Shown: positions 37,164-48,510, counted from the stretch's first letter. The stretch is DNA of 64,000 nucleotides from Jiella pelagia (GCF_026898155.1 NZ_CP114029.1:813501-877500), one strand, 5' to 3'. Made by a program: numbers and translations. Notes: generated from the sequence alone by a model not told the origin.

Positions 37164-37311
37164 CTCGGTTTCCTCGGCTGGCCCGGTCTCTCAATCCCTT
37201 TGGGAGTTCCTCGGGCGCTCCATTGAGTTCGGCTTCATCCGGCTCGGAAGAAGCCTCCGCCCGGAGGTCGGGCGATGCTGCTGCGGACGGGCTGGTTGCC
37301 CGATCATCTCG

Positions 37312-38061
37312 TCAGAGAAGGCCGGCTTCGTTCTTCAGCTTGTCGAGAAGTTCGTCGACGGAAGCCACCTTCACGCCCGCCTGGCGCCCCTTCGGCTCCT
37401 CGGTCTTGACGATCTCGAGGCGCGGCGAGATGTCGACGCCGAAATCGGCCGGGCTCTTCTCGTCGATCGGCTTCTTCTTCGCCTTCATGATGTTCGGCAG
37501 CGAGGCATAGCGCGGCTCGTTGAGGCGCAGATCCGTGGTGACGATCGACGGCATCTTGAGATCGATGGTCTGCAGGCCGCCGTCGACCTCGCGCGTCACC
37601 TTGGCGCGTCCGTCCGCCAGCTCGACCTTGTTGGCGAAGGTGCCCTGGCTCCAGCCGAGCAGCGCGGCGAGCATCTGGCCGGTCTGGTTGGCGTCGTCGT
37701 CGATCGCCTGCTTGCCGAGGATGACGAGATCGGGGCTCTCCGCCTCGACGACCCCTTTGAGGATCTTGGCGACGGCGAGCGGCTCGGTCGGCTGATCGGT
37801 CTTGACCAGAATGCCACGGTCGGCGCCCATGGCGAGCGCCGTGCGGATCGTCTCCTGCGCCTGCTGCGGCCCGACAGAGACGGCGATCACTTCGGTCGCC
37901 GTACCGGCTTCTTTCAGACGGATCGCCTCCTCGACCGCGATCTCGTCGAACGGGTTCATCGACATCTTGACGTTGGCGAGTTCGACGCCCGAACCATCCG
38001 ACTTGACGCGGATCTTCACGTTGTAGTCGACCACCCGCTTGACTGCGACGAGAACTTTCAT
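37312..38061 (-). CDS. etfB: Electron transfer flavoprotein beta subunit (general)
   Basis: AMP-binding beta subunit of ETF, 249 residues. N-terminus [20 protein letters not shown], then [14 protein letters not shown], and [19 protein letters not shown], the AMP/recognition segment. RBS GGAGAG. The 247-bp gap upstream (38062-38308) has no gene and presumably the promoter. Confidence 0.96.
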   Translation of the reverse strand: MKVLVAVKRVVDYNVKIRVKSDGSGVELANVKMSMNPFDEIAVEEAIRLKEAGTATEVIAVSVGPQQAQETIRTALAMGADRGILVKTDQPTEPLAVAKILKGVVEAESPDLVILGKQAIDDDANQTGQMLAALLGWSQGTFANKVELADGRAKVTREVDGGLQTIDLKMPSIVTTDLRLNEPRYASLPNIMKAKKKPIDEKSPADFGVDISPRLEIVKTEEPKGRQAGVKVASVDELLDKLKNEAGLL

Positions 38062-38308
38062 GGGCGGCTTCTCTCCTTAGAAGTGTCATTCATGCGGCGA
38101 TTTTGTTGCGGCACTCTTCGCGCAAAGCATGGCCGCTTGGCAAGCCGGAGGCGGGCATCACTGCCATATGCCACCGCTCAATCTAAGCCTGCGTGCCGAA
38201 ATTTCATCCGTCATGCAGCACCGAACGCCCCAGCGCCTGCCGACGAGGCGTCGGATGGCAGGGCCAGAAAGACGCCGCGCCTTCCGAATTTCGAAACCGC
38301 CTTGATTG

Positions 38309-38882
38309 TCAGCGGCTGCCGCCAGGCACCCAGAGAACGTCCGCCCGACCCTCGTCATTGGCGATGCGCGCCGCGACGAAGAGGTGGTCCGACAGGCGAT
38401 TGACGTAGCGAATGGCGGTGCTCGCAACGGGCTCGCCCTGTTTTGCGGCGAGCGCGATCATCAGGCGCTCGGCGCGCCGCGCCACCGTCCGCGCCAGATG
38501 GAGATGGGTTGCGGCGGGCGAGCCCGCCGGCAGCACAAAGGACTTCAACGGCGACAGCCGGGTGTTCATCGCGTCGATCTCGGCCTCCAGCCGCTCGACC
38601 TGGGTGTCGACGATCCTCAGCGGCTCGAACTCCAGTGGCTTGCCGGTGTCCGGCGTCGCGAGTTCCGCGCCGAGATCGAAGAGTTCGTTCTGGATCCGGG
38701 CGAGCATCGCGTCCAGAGCCTCGTCCGCATGGAGACGTGCGAGGCCGATCACCGCATTGAGGCTCGTCGACGGTCCCGTAGGTCTCGACCCGCAGGTCGG
38801 CCTTCGACCGGCGTTCGCCGTTGCCGAGGGATGTCTCGCCCTCGTCGCCCGTGCGCGTGTAGATCCTGTTCAGCCGGACCAA
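38309..38882 (-). CDS. PduO-type ATP:cob(I)alamin adenosyltransferase (one +1 break)
   Basis: Transfers adenosyl from ATP to cob(I)alamin to make coenzyme B12. N-terminal ATP motif [19 protein letters not shown]; later [11 protein letters not shown] and the C-terminal [15 protein letters not shown]. The break is in GAGGCTC (plus strand, 38759-38765). With one base removed it reads [19 protein letters not shown] and the protein is 190 residues, the family size. An in-frame, harmless GAGCCTC occurs 45 bp further on (about 38716). No cobalamin riboswitch is visible near it. Neighbour order etfB-cobO-HIG1 is common in Rhizobiales. Confidence 0.9.
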
Positions 38883-38922
38883 AGTTCGCCTCCCTCGCTA
38901 TGTGTCAGAACGCCGGACGGCG

Positions 38923-39114
38923 TCAGTGCTTGGCCAGAAGCAGAACGCCGACGATGAGGATCACCGCCAGCCCCTGCAGCATGACGCGAGCCCGCATCAG
39001 CTTTTGCGACGTGTTGCCGGAGCCGCCGCGCATCATGTTGAGCAGCCCGGCGAGCAGAACACCGGCGGTGACGATCATCACCAGGAGGGCGAGATAGGTC
39101 AGAAGACTGGACAT
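38923..39114 (-). CDS. HIG1-domain twin-transmembrane protein
   Basis: A 63-residue protein: two hydrophobic helices (about 2-24 and 42-61) joined by a basic loop (MMRGGSGNTSQKLMRARVMLQ), the pattern of hypoxia-induced-gene-1 domain proteins. Related proteins associate with respiratory supercomplexes. The start at 39114 is chosen over 39150 because the shorter form begins at the first helix. Confidence 0.85.
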   Translation of the reverse strand: MSSLLTYLALLVMIVTAGVLLAGLLNMMRGGSGNTSQKLMRARVMLQGLAVILIVGVLLLAKH

Positions 39115-39206
39115 GCCGTCCTTTCGGCTTCGAATCACGAACGCATTCACGGCTCATATAAGAGCGCCCGTCACTTCATCGAATGGGTGAATTCGGCGCA
39201 GGCAGC

Positions 39207-40103
39207 TCAAGCGGGCGTTCTCGGGCTCTGCCTGCCTCTCCCACCTCGCCCCGTGGCGGCAGCAACCCCGGCGCCGGCAAGGATCAGCCCGCCGAGCTGC
39301 ACGAGGGTCAGCGTCTCGCCGAAGAGGAGATAGGCCATCACGGCGGTGACGCCCGGCGTCAGATACATCAGCGAGGCGACCTTCGACACCGCCCCCTCCC
39401 TGATCAGGATCATCATCAGGAAGATCGCACCGATCGACAGCACCACGGTCAACCAGAGCAGTGCGAAGATCACCTCGCCGTTCCACTCCACCGCCATCGT
39501 CTCGAACGCCAGGGCAAGAACCAAGGACGGCAGCAGCGCGCCGAGATACTGGAAGAAGGTTCCGGTCCGAACGTCGATGCCGGTGGCGAAGCGCTTTTGC
39601 CAGATCGTTCCCAGCGAAATCCCCAGCGCCGAGAGGCAGGCCGGCGCGACATTGACGAAATGGTAGTCGCCGCCCGCCCCGAGCTTCGGCAGGATGACCA
39701 GCGCAACGCCGGCCAGCCCGAGCGCCAGACCCAGGGCATGGCGGGGGCGGATCGTCTCGCCGAGCGTCGGCGACGCGATCAGCGCCGTGATGATCGGCTG
39801 CAGCCCGACGATCAGCGCCGCGACGCCGGCATTCAGACCATGCCGGACCGCGAAGAAGACGCCGCCGAGATAGACGCCGTGAATGAGACTGCCCGCGATC
39901 ATCGCATGCATGGCGAGTCTGGGCTGCGGCCAGACGGCTCGCGCCGCCAGAGCCATTGCCGCCAGAAGCACCAGCGCCAGAGCGAAGCGTATCGACAGGA
40001 AGGTGAAGGGCTCGGCGTAGGGCATCGCGAAGCGCGCGCCAATGAAGCCAGTCGACCACAACAATACGAAGACGCCGGGAAAGAAGGGAAGGAAACGCTG
40101 CAC
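39207..40103 (-). CDS. EamA/DMT-family transporter
   Basis: A 298-residue inner-membrane protein with ten hydrophobic segments arranged as two EamA repeats (N-repeat LLWSTGFIGARFAMPYAEPFTFLSIRF; C-repeat ends YLLFGETLTLVQLGGLILAGAG). Substrate unknown; metabolite exporters are typical. The start is GTG at 40103. Confidence 0.85.
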   Translation of the reverse strand: MQRFLPFFPGVFVLLWSTGFIGARFAMPYAEPFTFLSIRFALALVLLAAMALAARAVWPQPRLAMHAMIAGSLIHGVYLGGVFFAVRHGLNAGVAALIVGLQPIITALIASPTLGETIRPRHALGLALGLAGVALVILPKLGAGGDYHFVNVAPACLSALGISLGTIWQKRFATGIDVRTGTFFQYLGALLPSLVLALAFETMAVEWNGEVIFALLWLTVVLSIGAIFLMMILIREGAVSKVASLMYLTPGVTAVMAYLLFGETLTLVQLGGLILAGAGVAAATGRGGRGRQSPRTPA

Positions 40104-40323
40104 GTCGGCGCCGCACCGGAATGGGAGAAGGAGACAGGCGCCAGTCGCGCGCCGTCTCTGGAAAGACGAGCGACGCTCTATCGCGAAGGCCGGGTGCTGT
40201 CACGGCCTCGTTCTGTCCCCGCCGTCCGGCCCGGCGCCCACCCGCACCACTAAGGAATAACCGATTCTTGACGCTTTGGATCAATAGTGGGTGATCGACG
40301 TATCGCTTCCAGGGAGGACGCAA
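40104..40323. other. Intergenic region between EamA gene and chemoreceptor gene
   Basis: 220 bp holding both divergent promoters. A TTGACG hexamer at about 40268-40273 in an AT-richer stretch may be a -35 element for the chemoreceptor, but I cannot assign a -10 with confidence. No repeat or small gene seen. Confidence 0.35.
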
Positions 40324-41722
40324 GTGTTTGGCAGGGCGCGCGGCAAAAAGACTTTCAAAGAACATTCGGCAGACGCGGTCTTTCACCTCTCTCCCGACGG
40401 CTACTACATTCTCGACGACGGCGTCCTGACGGAGTGCAATCCGTCGACGGAGCGCATGCTTGCGACCAAACGCGACCGGCTGATCGGCCTGCGCTTCGAG
40501 GACCTGTCGCCCGAGAAGCAGGCCTGCGGTACCCGTTCGAGCGAACTGGTGAAACGAATTCTCGCCGACGTCGCCCGTGACGGCGTCACGCGCTTCGAAT
40601 GGACGATGAAGCGGCTGGACGGCACGACCTTTCCCGGCTTCCTGACACTCATAGCCTCGCAGATCGATGGTCGGCCGGCCGTCATCACCTTTCTCGTCGA
40701 CATGACGATTATGGTCGAATTGCGCGAGCAGGGCGACAAGGCCCGCATCGCCGAGGAGGCCGCCGCCAAGAAGCAGTCCGACGCCTTCGCGCTTCTGGCT
40801 GACGGCCTCGCCAGGGTCGCCTCCGGCGATCTTTCCGTCCATGTCGGTCACCGGATGCCGCAGGGCTTCGAGCGGATCGGCAATGACTTCGATTCGGCCA
40901 TCGGATCACTCGGCGCGGCGATGGGCGAAGTCACCGATTCCGTGAAGATCGTCGCCGCGACGTCGGGCGAGATCGCCGGCACGGCCGACGACCTGGCGCG
41001 CCGCACCGAGCAGCAGGCGGCAACGCTGGAAGAGACCGTCGCGGCGCTGAACGAGATCTCCCGCGCCGTGAACCAGACGGCGCAAAGTTCCAGCGCGGCC
41101 CAGAAGACCGCCTCCACCGCCCGCCAGAAGGCCGAGCGCGGCGGCGAGGTCGTCGCTTCGGCGATCGCAGCGATGAACCGCATCGAGGGGTCGTCCCAGC
41201 AGATCAACCAGATCATCTCGGTGATCGACGAGATTGCCTTCCAGACCAATCTCCTTGCCCTCAACGCCGGCGTCGAAGCCGCACGCGCAGGTGAAGCCGG
41301 CAAGGGCTTCGCGGTCGTCGCCCAGGAAGTCCGGGCGCTGGCCCAGCGCTCCGCGGAAGCTGCCAAAGAGATCAAGGCACTGATCTCCGCCTCGTCGGAT
41401 CAGGTGGAAACCGGCGTCGAGCCTCGTCACCGCCTCCGGCCGGAGCCTCGAGGAGATCGTCGCGGAAGTCTCGGCCATGAGCGAGACGATCAACCAGATC
41501 GCCAGCGCCGCCGGCAGCCAGGCGTCGAGCCTGCGCGAGCTTTCGAGCGCTGCCGACGCCATGGACAAGGCGACCCAGCAGAACGCCGCCATCGTCGAGG
41601 AGACGACCGCCGCGGCCAGGTCGCTCGCCAGCGAGGCCGGCAAGCTCGACGCCATCGTGCAGAAGTTCGAAGTGGAGGAACGGCCGGCGGCGCCGAGGCG
41701 CAGCCACCGCATGGCCGCCTGA
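40324..41722 (+). CDS. Soluble PAS-containing methyl-accepting chemotaxis protein (one +1 break)
   Basis: A 465-residue chemoreceptor without membrane helices. It has an N-terminal PAS domain (about 15-135; [22 protein letters not shown]), a HAMP-like linker (about 155-205; [14 protein letters not shown]) and a signalling domain with the hairpin tip [24 protein letters not shown]. The break is GAGCCTC at 41419-41425. Removing one base gives [18 protein letters not shown] and runs to the stop at 41722. The start is GTG at 40324 with GGAGG upstream. It may sense cytoplasmic redox or energy state (inference from PAS and the absence of membrane segments). Confidence 0.88.
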
Positions 41723-41743
41723 GACCGCTCGACGTATGAGCGA

Positions 41744-41775
41744 GCCAACGGGCAAGGACGCGTCCGCCCGTTGGC
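41744..41775 (+). terminator. Long hairpin after the chemoreceptor gene
   Basis: Perfect 10-bp arms GCCAACGGGC (41744-41753) and GCCCGTTGGC (41766-41775). The loop itself contains the palindrome GGACGCGTCC. It starts 21 bp after the stop. No U-run follows, so termination may need Rho, or the hairpin protects the mRNA end; it also lies downstream of the convergent recG. Confidence 0.5.
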
Positions 41776-41912
41776 CCCACTCTGGCGCTCCCCTCGTCGG
41801 CGCCTCAGCGCCGCAGATATCTGGTCCGCACGTGGCACTGATAGCACCGCCCCGTCAGGGCCTCTGGCTTTGGGTCATCCGGCGATGACAGTCCCGGCCC
41901 TTCCGGTTGGCC

Positions 41913-44018
41913 TTACCCCGACCGGAGCAGCCTGACCGCCTCGTCCTTGCCGAACAGATAGAGCAGCGCCCTCAGCGCCTCCCCCCGCTCACCCTTCAGC
42001 TCCGGGTCCTTTGCCAGCACCAGCCGCGCGTCGTCCCGCGCGACTTCCATCAGGTCGGCGTGGTGCTCGGTGCGGGCGATGCGGAAGAACGGCAGGCCGG
42101 ATTGCTGAGTGCCGAGGAGATCGCCCTCGCCGCGCAGCTTGAGGTCTTCCTCGGCGATGCGGAAGCCGTCTTCGGTCTCGCGCATGACCTTGAGACGCGC
42201 CGCCGCCGTTTCGCCGAGCGGCCCGCGGTAGAGGAGGACGCAGGCCGACGCCTTGTCGCCGCGCCCGACGCGGCCCCGCAACTGGTGGAGCTGGGAGAGG
42301 CCGAAACGCTCGGCGTGTTCGATGACGATGATCGTCGCCTCCGGCACGTCGACACCGACCTCGATGACCGTGGTGGCGACGACGAGGCGCTTTTCGCCGC
42401 GCTTGAAGGCGCCCATCACGGTGTCCTTCTCCTCGGCGTTCATCCGGCCGTGGACGACGCCGACGGTGTCTTCCCCGAAGACTTCCCGCAGCTGCCGGCC
42501 GCGCTCCTCGGCGGCCATGAGGTCGCTCTTCTCGCTCTCCTCCACCAGCGGGCAGACCCAGTAGACCCGTTGGCCACCGGCGATGGCGTTGCCGATCCGC
42601 TCGACGACCTCCTCGATGCGGTCGGTGGGCAGCGCCACGGTGGCGATCGGCTTGCGGCCCTTGGGCTTTTCGGAGAGGCGGGAGACCTCCATGTCGCCGA
42701 AGGCGGAGAGGACGAGGGTGCGCGGGATGGGCGTTGCGGTCATCACCAGGAGATCGGCGCCGCGACCCTTGCGGGTGAGCGACAGCCGCTGGTGGACGCC
42801 GAAGCGGTGCTGCTCGTCGACGATGACGAGGCCGAGGTCGTGGTAGGCGACGTCCTCCTGAAACAGCGCATGGGTGCCGACGACGATGTCGGTCTCACCG
42901 TTGGCGATCGCGTCCAGCTTGGCGGCGCGGGCCCTGCCGTTGTCGCGGCCGGTGAGGAGGGTCACAGTCAGGCCTGCGGCTTCGCAAAGCTTGCCGAGGC
43001 TGGCGAAATGCTGGCGGGCGAGGATCTCCGTCGGGGCGAGCAGCGCCGACTGGCAGCCGGAGCCCACCGCCACTGCCATCGCCATCAGCGCGACGACCGT
43101 CTTGCCGGCCCCGACATCGCCCTGCAGGAGCCGCAGCATGCGCTCGGGGTTCGCCATGTCTTCGGCGATCTCGGCGAAGGCCTGCTCCTGGCCGGCGGTG
43201 AGCGCGAAGGGAAGCGCCGCCCTTACCTTTGCGAGGCGGCCTGCAGGGTCGGTCATCGCCCGGCCGGGCACCGCCTTCTGGTTCTGGCGGGACAAAGCGA
43301 GAGCCAGCTGGCTCGCCAGATATTCGTCATAGGCGATGCGGCGCCATGACGGGTTTTCCGGCGAAATGTCGGCCGCATCGGCCGGATCGTGCAGGCGTTT
43401 CAGCGCGTCGTTGAAGGTCGGAAAACTCTGGCGCTTGACGACCGAAGGCTCGATCCATTCGGCAAAGGGCGGCACGCGTTCCAACGCTTGCCCGATCGCC
43501 TTGCGCAACACCTTGCCGGAGAGCCCGGCCGTCATCGGATAGATCGGCTCGACGAGGCTCATGGTCTCGGCCCGCTCGAGGCTGGCGACGAAATCCGGAT
43601 GGACCATGGACGGGCGGCCGTTGAACCACTCGACCTTGCCGGAGACGATCATCGTCTCCCCGACGGGCAGGAGGTTCTCCATCCATGCGCCTTGCGCCCG
43701 GAAATAGGTGAGCGCGATCTCGCCGGTCTCGTCGGTCGCGAACACCCGGTAGGGCACCGATTTTTGCGCCCGGCCGGGAGCCTGATGCCGGTCGATGCGC
43801 ACTGTGAGCGTAACGATCGCGCCTTCCGGGGCGGTGGCGATCTCGGCGCGCTTGCGCCGGTCGACGAGGCCCGTCGGCAGGTGGAAGACCAGGTCGCGGA
43901 TGCGCAGCGTCTCGCCGGGCCGCACCAGCAGGTTCTGGAGCAGGCCGGCAAGCTTCGGCCCGACGCCTTCCAGCGTGGTTACGGCGGCGAAGAGAGGGTC
44001 GAGGAGGGAGGGGCGCAT
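41913..44018 (-). CDS. recG: ATP-dependent DNA helicase RecG
   Basis: Branch-migration helicase for stalled forks and Holliday junctions, 701 residues from MRPSLLDPLF. N-terminal wedge/OB domain (about 1-240), Walker A GDVGAGKT, DEQH box, and the C-terminal helicase domain (RGRVGRGDKASAC, the RecG/Mfd-type TRG-like segment GEGDLLGTQQSG). An ATG at 44057 would extend it by 13 residues. It is divergent from sdhE. Confidence 0.96.
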   Translation of the reverse strand: MRPSLLDPLFAAVTTLEGVGPKLAGLLQNLLVRPGETLRIRDLVFHLPTGLVDRRKRAEIATAPEGAIVTLTVRIDRHQAPGRAQKSVPYRVFATDETGEIALTYFRAQGAWMENLLPVGETMIVSGKVEWFNGRPSMVHPDFVASLERAETMSLVEPIYPMTAGLSGKVLRKAIGQALERVPPFAEWIEPSVVKRQSFPTFNDALKRLHDPADAADISPENPSWRRIAYDEYLASQLALALSRQNQKAVPGRAMTDPAGRLAKVRAALPFALTAGQEQAFAEIAEDMANPERMLRLLQGDVGAGKTVVALMAMAVAVGSGCQSALLAPTEILARQHFASLGKLCEAAGLTVTLLTGRDNGRARAAKLDAIANGETDIVVGTHALFQEDVAYHDLGLVIVDEQHRFGVHQRLSLTRKGRGADLLVMTATPIPRTLVLSAFGDMEVSRLSEKPKGRKPIATVALPTDRIEEVVERIGNAIAGGQRVYWVCPLVEESEKSDLMAAEERGRQLREVFGEDTVGVVHGRMNAEEKDTVMGAFKRGEKRLVVATTVIEVGVDVPEATIIVIEHAERFGLSQLHQLRGRVGRGDKASACVLLYRGPLGETAAARLKVMRETEDGFRIAEEDLKLRGEGDLLGTQQSGLPFFRIARTEHHADLMEVARDDARLVLAKDPELKGERGEALRALLYLFGKDEAVRLLRSG

Positions 44019-44128
44019 GGGGCGACGTTTAGCGACCATGCCGATGAAGGCAAGCAACGAATGGCCGATCTGCTGACAGAGCCGATCGGTGCCTATATGA
44101 GGGGCTGTTCCCAGGCGACAGGTTTCCC

Positions 44129-44476
44129 ATGACAGGCATGCAGCGCTCCTCGAGCGATCTCGACATTCGTCGCCGCAAGGCGCTCTTCCGCTCTTGGCAT
44201 CGCGGTATCCGGGAGATGGACCTCGTGCTCGGCCAGTTCGCCGATGCGAAGATCGCGGACTTGAGCGATGACGACCTCGGCGACTACGAGCAGCTGATGG
44301 AAGCGCAGGATCGCGACATCTTCATGTGGCTGACCGGCGAGGCGGAGACGCCGGACAATTTCGACACGCCGGTGTTCCGGCAGATCCGTGCGTTCCATGT
44401 TGGCGGCGACGGGGGTGGCCAGGAGCCCGGTCATATGGCGGTCGGGTCCAAGGATAGCCCGGAGACGGACAAGTGA
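44129..44476 (+). CDS. sdhE: Succinate dehydrogenase flavinylation factor SdhE
   Basis: Small chaperone that helps attach FAD covalently to SdhA; 115 residues. The signature RGIREMD is at about 26-32, followed by an acidic helical bundle and DIFMWLTG. The polar tail after residue 90 is longer than usual. Its stop overlaps the mfd GTG start (GTGA), so the two are coupled. Placement between recG and mfd is the standard alphaproteobacterial order. Confidence 0.92.
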   Translation: MTGMQRSSSDLDIRRRKALFRSWHRGIREMDLVLGQFADAKIADLSDDDLGDYEQLMEAQDRDIFMWLTGEAETPDNFDTPVFRQIRAFHVGGDGGGQEPGHMAVGSKDSPETDK

Positions 44477-47400
44477 GCCTGCCGGACAAGCTCAAGAAGG
44501 CGCTGGACAGGGATGGCGCGCTGGACATCGGCGGCGTCGTCGAGGGGGCGGAGGCCTTCGTCCTTGCCGACGTCGCGCGTCACCGGGCCAAGAAGCGGCC
44601 GCTGGTCTTCGTCATGCGCGACGGCAGCCGGATGCCGGAGATCGAGGAGGCGCTGAAATTCGTCGCGCCGGAACTACCCGTGCTGACGCTGCCGGCCTGG
44701 GACTGCCTGCCTTACGACCGCGTCGGCCCCTCCTCCGAGGCCGCCGCCCGGCGGTTGGCGGCGATGGCAGCGCTGGCCAGCCTTCGCGAGGCGCCGCACC
44801 GGGCGGTGATCCTGACCACGGCGAACGCGCTCTTGCAGAAGATGCCGCCCGCCCAGTTGCTGGCCGAAGAGGCGATCTCGGTCGGCGCCGGCGGGCAGAT
44901 GCCGATGGAGAAGATCGTCACGGCGCTCAACCGGGGCGGCTTCGAGCGGGTCTCGACGGTGCGCGAGCGCGGCGAATATGCGGTGCGCGGCGGCATTCTC
45001 GACGTCTTCGCGCCGGGGGCGGAAGAGCCGGTGCGGCTCGACTTCTTCGGCGACACGCTGGAGACGGTGCGGGCCTTCGATCCGGCCAGCCAGCGCACGA
45101 CCAAGCAGCTGAAGCGCTTCGAGCTGTCGCCGGTGTCGGAAGTCTCGCTGCGCGACGAGACGATCAGCCGGTTTCGCACCAACTACATCAAGCGCTTCGG
45201 CGCGGCCCTGAGGGGCGATGCGCTGTACGAATCGATCTCCGAGGGCAAGCGCTTTGCCGGCATGGAGCACTGGCTGCCGCTGTTCTACGAGCGGCTCGAC
45301 ACGATCTTCGACCATTGCCGGGGCTTCGCCTTCGTCCTCGACCACCTGACCAGCGAGGCGGTGGCCGAGCGCCGGACGCTGATCGAGGATCACTATCAGG
45401 CGCGCAAGCGCGGTGCCGGCGAGAGCGGCGGCGAAGGCGGCGTGCCCTACCACCCGGTCGAGCCGGACGCGCTCTACCTCAGTGACGACGAGCCTCGCCG
45501 GCGGTCTCGCCAGCGCCGAGCCGGTGCGCTTCTCGGCCTATGGCGTCTCCGACGTTCTTGGCCGCGACGCCTACAATCTCGACTACAGGCGCGGGCGCAA
45601 CTTCTCCACCGAGCGCACCGCCGAGGGCGTCAACGTCTTCGCCGAGGCGGTCGACCATGTCGCCAAGCTCCGCGCGGCGGGCCAGCGGGTGCTGCTCGCC
45701 GGCTGGACGGAAGGCTCGCGCGAGCGGCTGACCCAGGTGATGGAGGAGCACGGCCTCGGCAACATCAAGCCGGCGGAAAACCTCAAGCAGGTGCGCGAGG
45801 CGCCGAAGAACTACGTCGTCACCGCCGTCCTCGGTCTGGAAGCCGGTTTCGAGAGCGACGACCTCGTCGTCGTCGCCGAACAGGATATTCTCGGCGACCG
45901 GCTCGTGCGGCGCGGCCGCAAGCGGCGGAAGAACTCCGACTTCATCGCGGAAGTCTCCGGGTTGGACGAGGGCGATATCGTCGTCCATGTCGACCACGGC
46001 ATCGGCCGCTTCGTCGGGCTGAAGACCATTGAGGCGGCGGGCGCCCCGCACGACTGCCTGGAGCTGCGCTATCACGGCGACGATCGGCTGTTCCTGCCGG
46101 TGGAAAACATCGAGCTTCTGTCGCGCTATGGCGGCGAGGGGACCGAGACGACCCTCGACCGCCTCGGCGGCGGCGCCTGGCAGGCGCGAAAAGCCAAGCT
46201 GAAGAAGAAGCTGCTCGACATGGCGGGCGGCCTGATCAAGATCGCCGCCGAGCGCGAGATGCGCGGCGCGCCGCGGCTGTTGCCGCCGGAAGGCCTGTGG
46301 GACGAGTTCGCCGCCCGTTTCCCATACGAGGAGACCGAGGACCAGCTCGGCGCCATCGACGCCGTCACCGACGACCTCGCCGCCGGCAAGCCGATGGACC
46401 GCCTCGTCTGCGGCGATGTCGGCTTCGGCAAGACCGAGGTGGCGCTCCGCGCCGCCTTCGTCGCGGCGATGAACGGGCTGCAGGTGGCCGTCGTCGTGCC
46501 GACGACGCTGCTCGCCCGTCAGCACTACAAGACGTTTTCCGAGCGCTTCCGCGGACTTCCCATTCAAGTGGGCCAGGCCTCGCGGCTCGTCACGGCCAAG
46601 GAACTCGCCGGCGTCAAGAAGGGGATTTCCGACGGCACGCTCGACATCGTCGTCGGCACCCATGCGCTGCTCGGCAAGGCGGTGAACTTCAAGTCGCTGG
46701 GCCTTTTGATCATCGACGAGGAGCAGCATTTCGGCGTCAAGCACAAGGAACGGCTGAAGGAGCTGAAGTCGGACGTCCACGTCCTGACGCTGTCGGCGAC
46801 GCCGATTCCGCGCACGCTCCAACTCGCCTTGACCGGCGTGCGCGAACTGTCGCTGATCACAACGCCGCCGGTCGACCGCATGGCCGTGCGCACCTTCGTC
46901 TCGCCCTTCGACGCCATGGTGGTGCGCGAGACGCTTCTCAGAGAGCGATACAGGGGCGGCCAGAGCTTCTATGTCTGTCCGCGGGTGTCGGACCTCGCCT
47001 CGGTGAAGGAATTTCTCGACACCCAGGTGCCGGAGCTGAAGGTGGCGGTCGCCCACGGCCAGATGGCGGCGGGCGAGCCTCGACGACATCATGAACGCCT
47101 TCTACGAGGGCCAGTACGATGTCCTGCTGGCGACGACGATCGTCGAATCCGGCCTCGACATCCCGACGGCGAACACGCTGATCGTCCACCGGGCCGACAT
47201 GTTCGGCCTCGCCCAGCTCTACCAGATCCGCGGGCGCGTCGGGCGGTCGAAGCAGCGGGCCTATGCGCTGCTGACGCTGCCGGCCAACAAGACGCCGACC
47301 AAGGGCGCCGACCGGCGGCTGAAGGTGCTGCAGTCGCTGGATACGCTCGGCGCCGGCTTCCAGCTCGCCAGCCACGATCTCGACCAGCGCGGCGCCGGCA

Positions 47401-47987
47401 ATCTCCTCGGCGACGAGCAGTCCGGCCACATCAAGGAGGTCGGCTTCGAGCTCTACCAGCAGATGCTGGAAGAGGCCGTCGCCGAGATGAAGGGTGTCGA
47501 GAGCGAGACCAACGGCCAGTGGTCGCCGCAGATCACGCTCGGCACCGCCGTGATGATCCCCGAGCACTACGTGCCGGACCTGCAGCTGCGCATGACGCTC
47601 TATCGCCGCCTTGCCGATCTCGGCGATGCCCGCGAGATCGACGGCTTCGGGGCGGAGCTGATCGATCGCTTCGGGCCGCTGCCCACCGAGGTCGAGCATC
47701 TGCTCAAGGTCGTGTTCATCAAGGCGCTGTGCCGAAAGGCGAATATCGAGAAGCTCGACGCCGGGCCGAAGGGCATCGTCATCACCTTCCGTGACAAGAA
47801 CTTCGCCAATCCGGCGGCGCTGGTGCGTTACATCGGCGAACAGGGCGCCTCGGCGAAGATCCGTCCAGACCAGTCGATCGTCCTCATCCGCGACTGGCCG
47901 ACGCCGGAAAAACGCCTCAACGGTGCGGCGACGGTGGCGACCAACCTGGCGCGCTTCGTCGACGAGGGGCAGAAACAGGCGGCGTGA
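44473..47987 (+). CDS. mfd: Transcription-repair coupling factor Mfd (two +1 breaks)
   Basis: ATP-dependent translocase that removes stalled RNA polymerase and recruits UvrA; 1170 residues after correction, the usual size. It has a UvrB-like module (about 1-345), the CarD-like RNA polymerase interaction domain (about 480-560; GDIVVHVDHGIGRFVGL), Walker A GDVGFGKTEVALRAA, DEEQHFGVKHKE, the TRG motif (GAGNLLGDEQSG) and a C-terminal UvrA-binding domain. Break 1 is GAGCCTC 45490-45496 (corrected LSDDELAGGLAS). Break 2 is GAGCCTC 47075-47081 (corrected AAGELDDIMNAFYEG). An intact GAGCTC lies between break 2 and the stop (about 47448). Confidence 0.95.
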
Positions 47988-48123
47988 GGCGGGCCCGGAT
48001 GGTGGGAAAAGTGCCAGGGCGGGCGGCGTTGTCCGCCGGGGCAAGCTCCTCTGACTTGTCGGAACCCGCCGCGGGCTTTGCCTCCGGGGCCGAAACCCGC
48101 ATATGCGCCCCGATGGGGCCGCG

Positions 48124-48510
48124 TCAGCCGAAATTGGCGCGATAGGCGTCCAGGACAGTGCTGAGCTGGCCGTTTGCCGGCGGATGGCCCCCCTCGTGGC
48201 TCGTCCTCAACGTCGTCAGATCGAGGGAAGCCTTCGATCCCATGCCGTCGACCTGGCTGCGCGTGCGCAGCGCCCGGCGATTGACGGCCTGTTCCTCGGC
48301 CTGTGCCTTGAGCTTTTCGATATAGGCCTGGTTGATCTGCGGCGATCGCAGCGACCCGGCGAGCGAAGCCCGGAGTTCATCGGGAACGGATCGATCGGTT
48401 CCGGTGCTGCGGTCCGCGTTGGCGAGCGTCGGTGTCTCGAACTGTCTCGATGCAAAGGCGCTGTAGACGGAAGCCATCTCGATCGACGGTAGTGGGTCGC
48501 TGTTTGCCAT
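48124..48510 (-). CDS. Hypothetical protein, helical and charged
   Basis: 128 residues (MANSDPLPSIEMASVYSAF...). No signal peptide or membrane segment. The middle (about 58-85; INQAYIEKLKAQAEEQAVNRRALRTR) is a likely amphipathic helix. No family recognised. Base composition matches neighbours. The region 47988-48123 on its 3' side, after mfd, shows no gene. Confidence 0.5.
   Translation of the reverse strand: MANSDPLPSIEMASVYSAFASRQFETPTLANADRSTGTDRSVPDELRASLAGSLRSPQINQAYIEKLKAQAEEQAVNRRALRTRSQVDGMGSKASLDLTTLRTSHEGGHPPANGQLSTVLDAYRANFG

Noticed and set aside
38883-38922. Cobalamin riboswitch upstream of the adenosyltransferase gene
   Set aside because: The gap to the neighbouring gene is only about 40 bp, too short, and no B12-box is visible.
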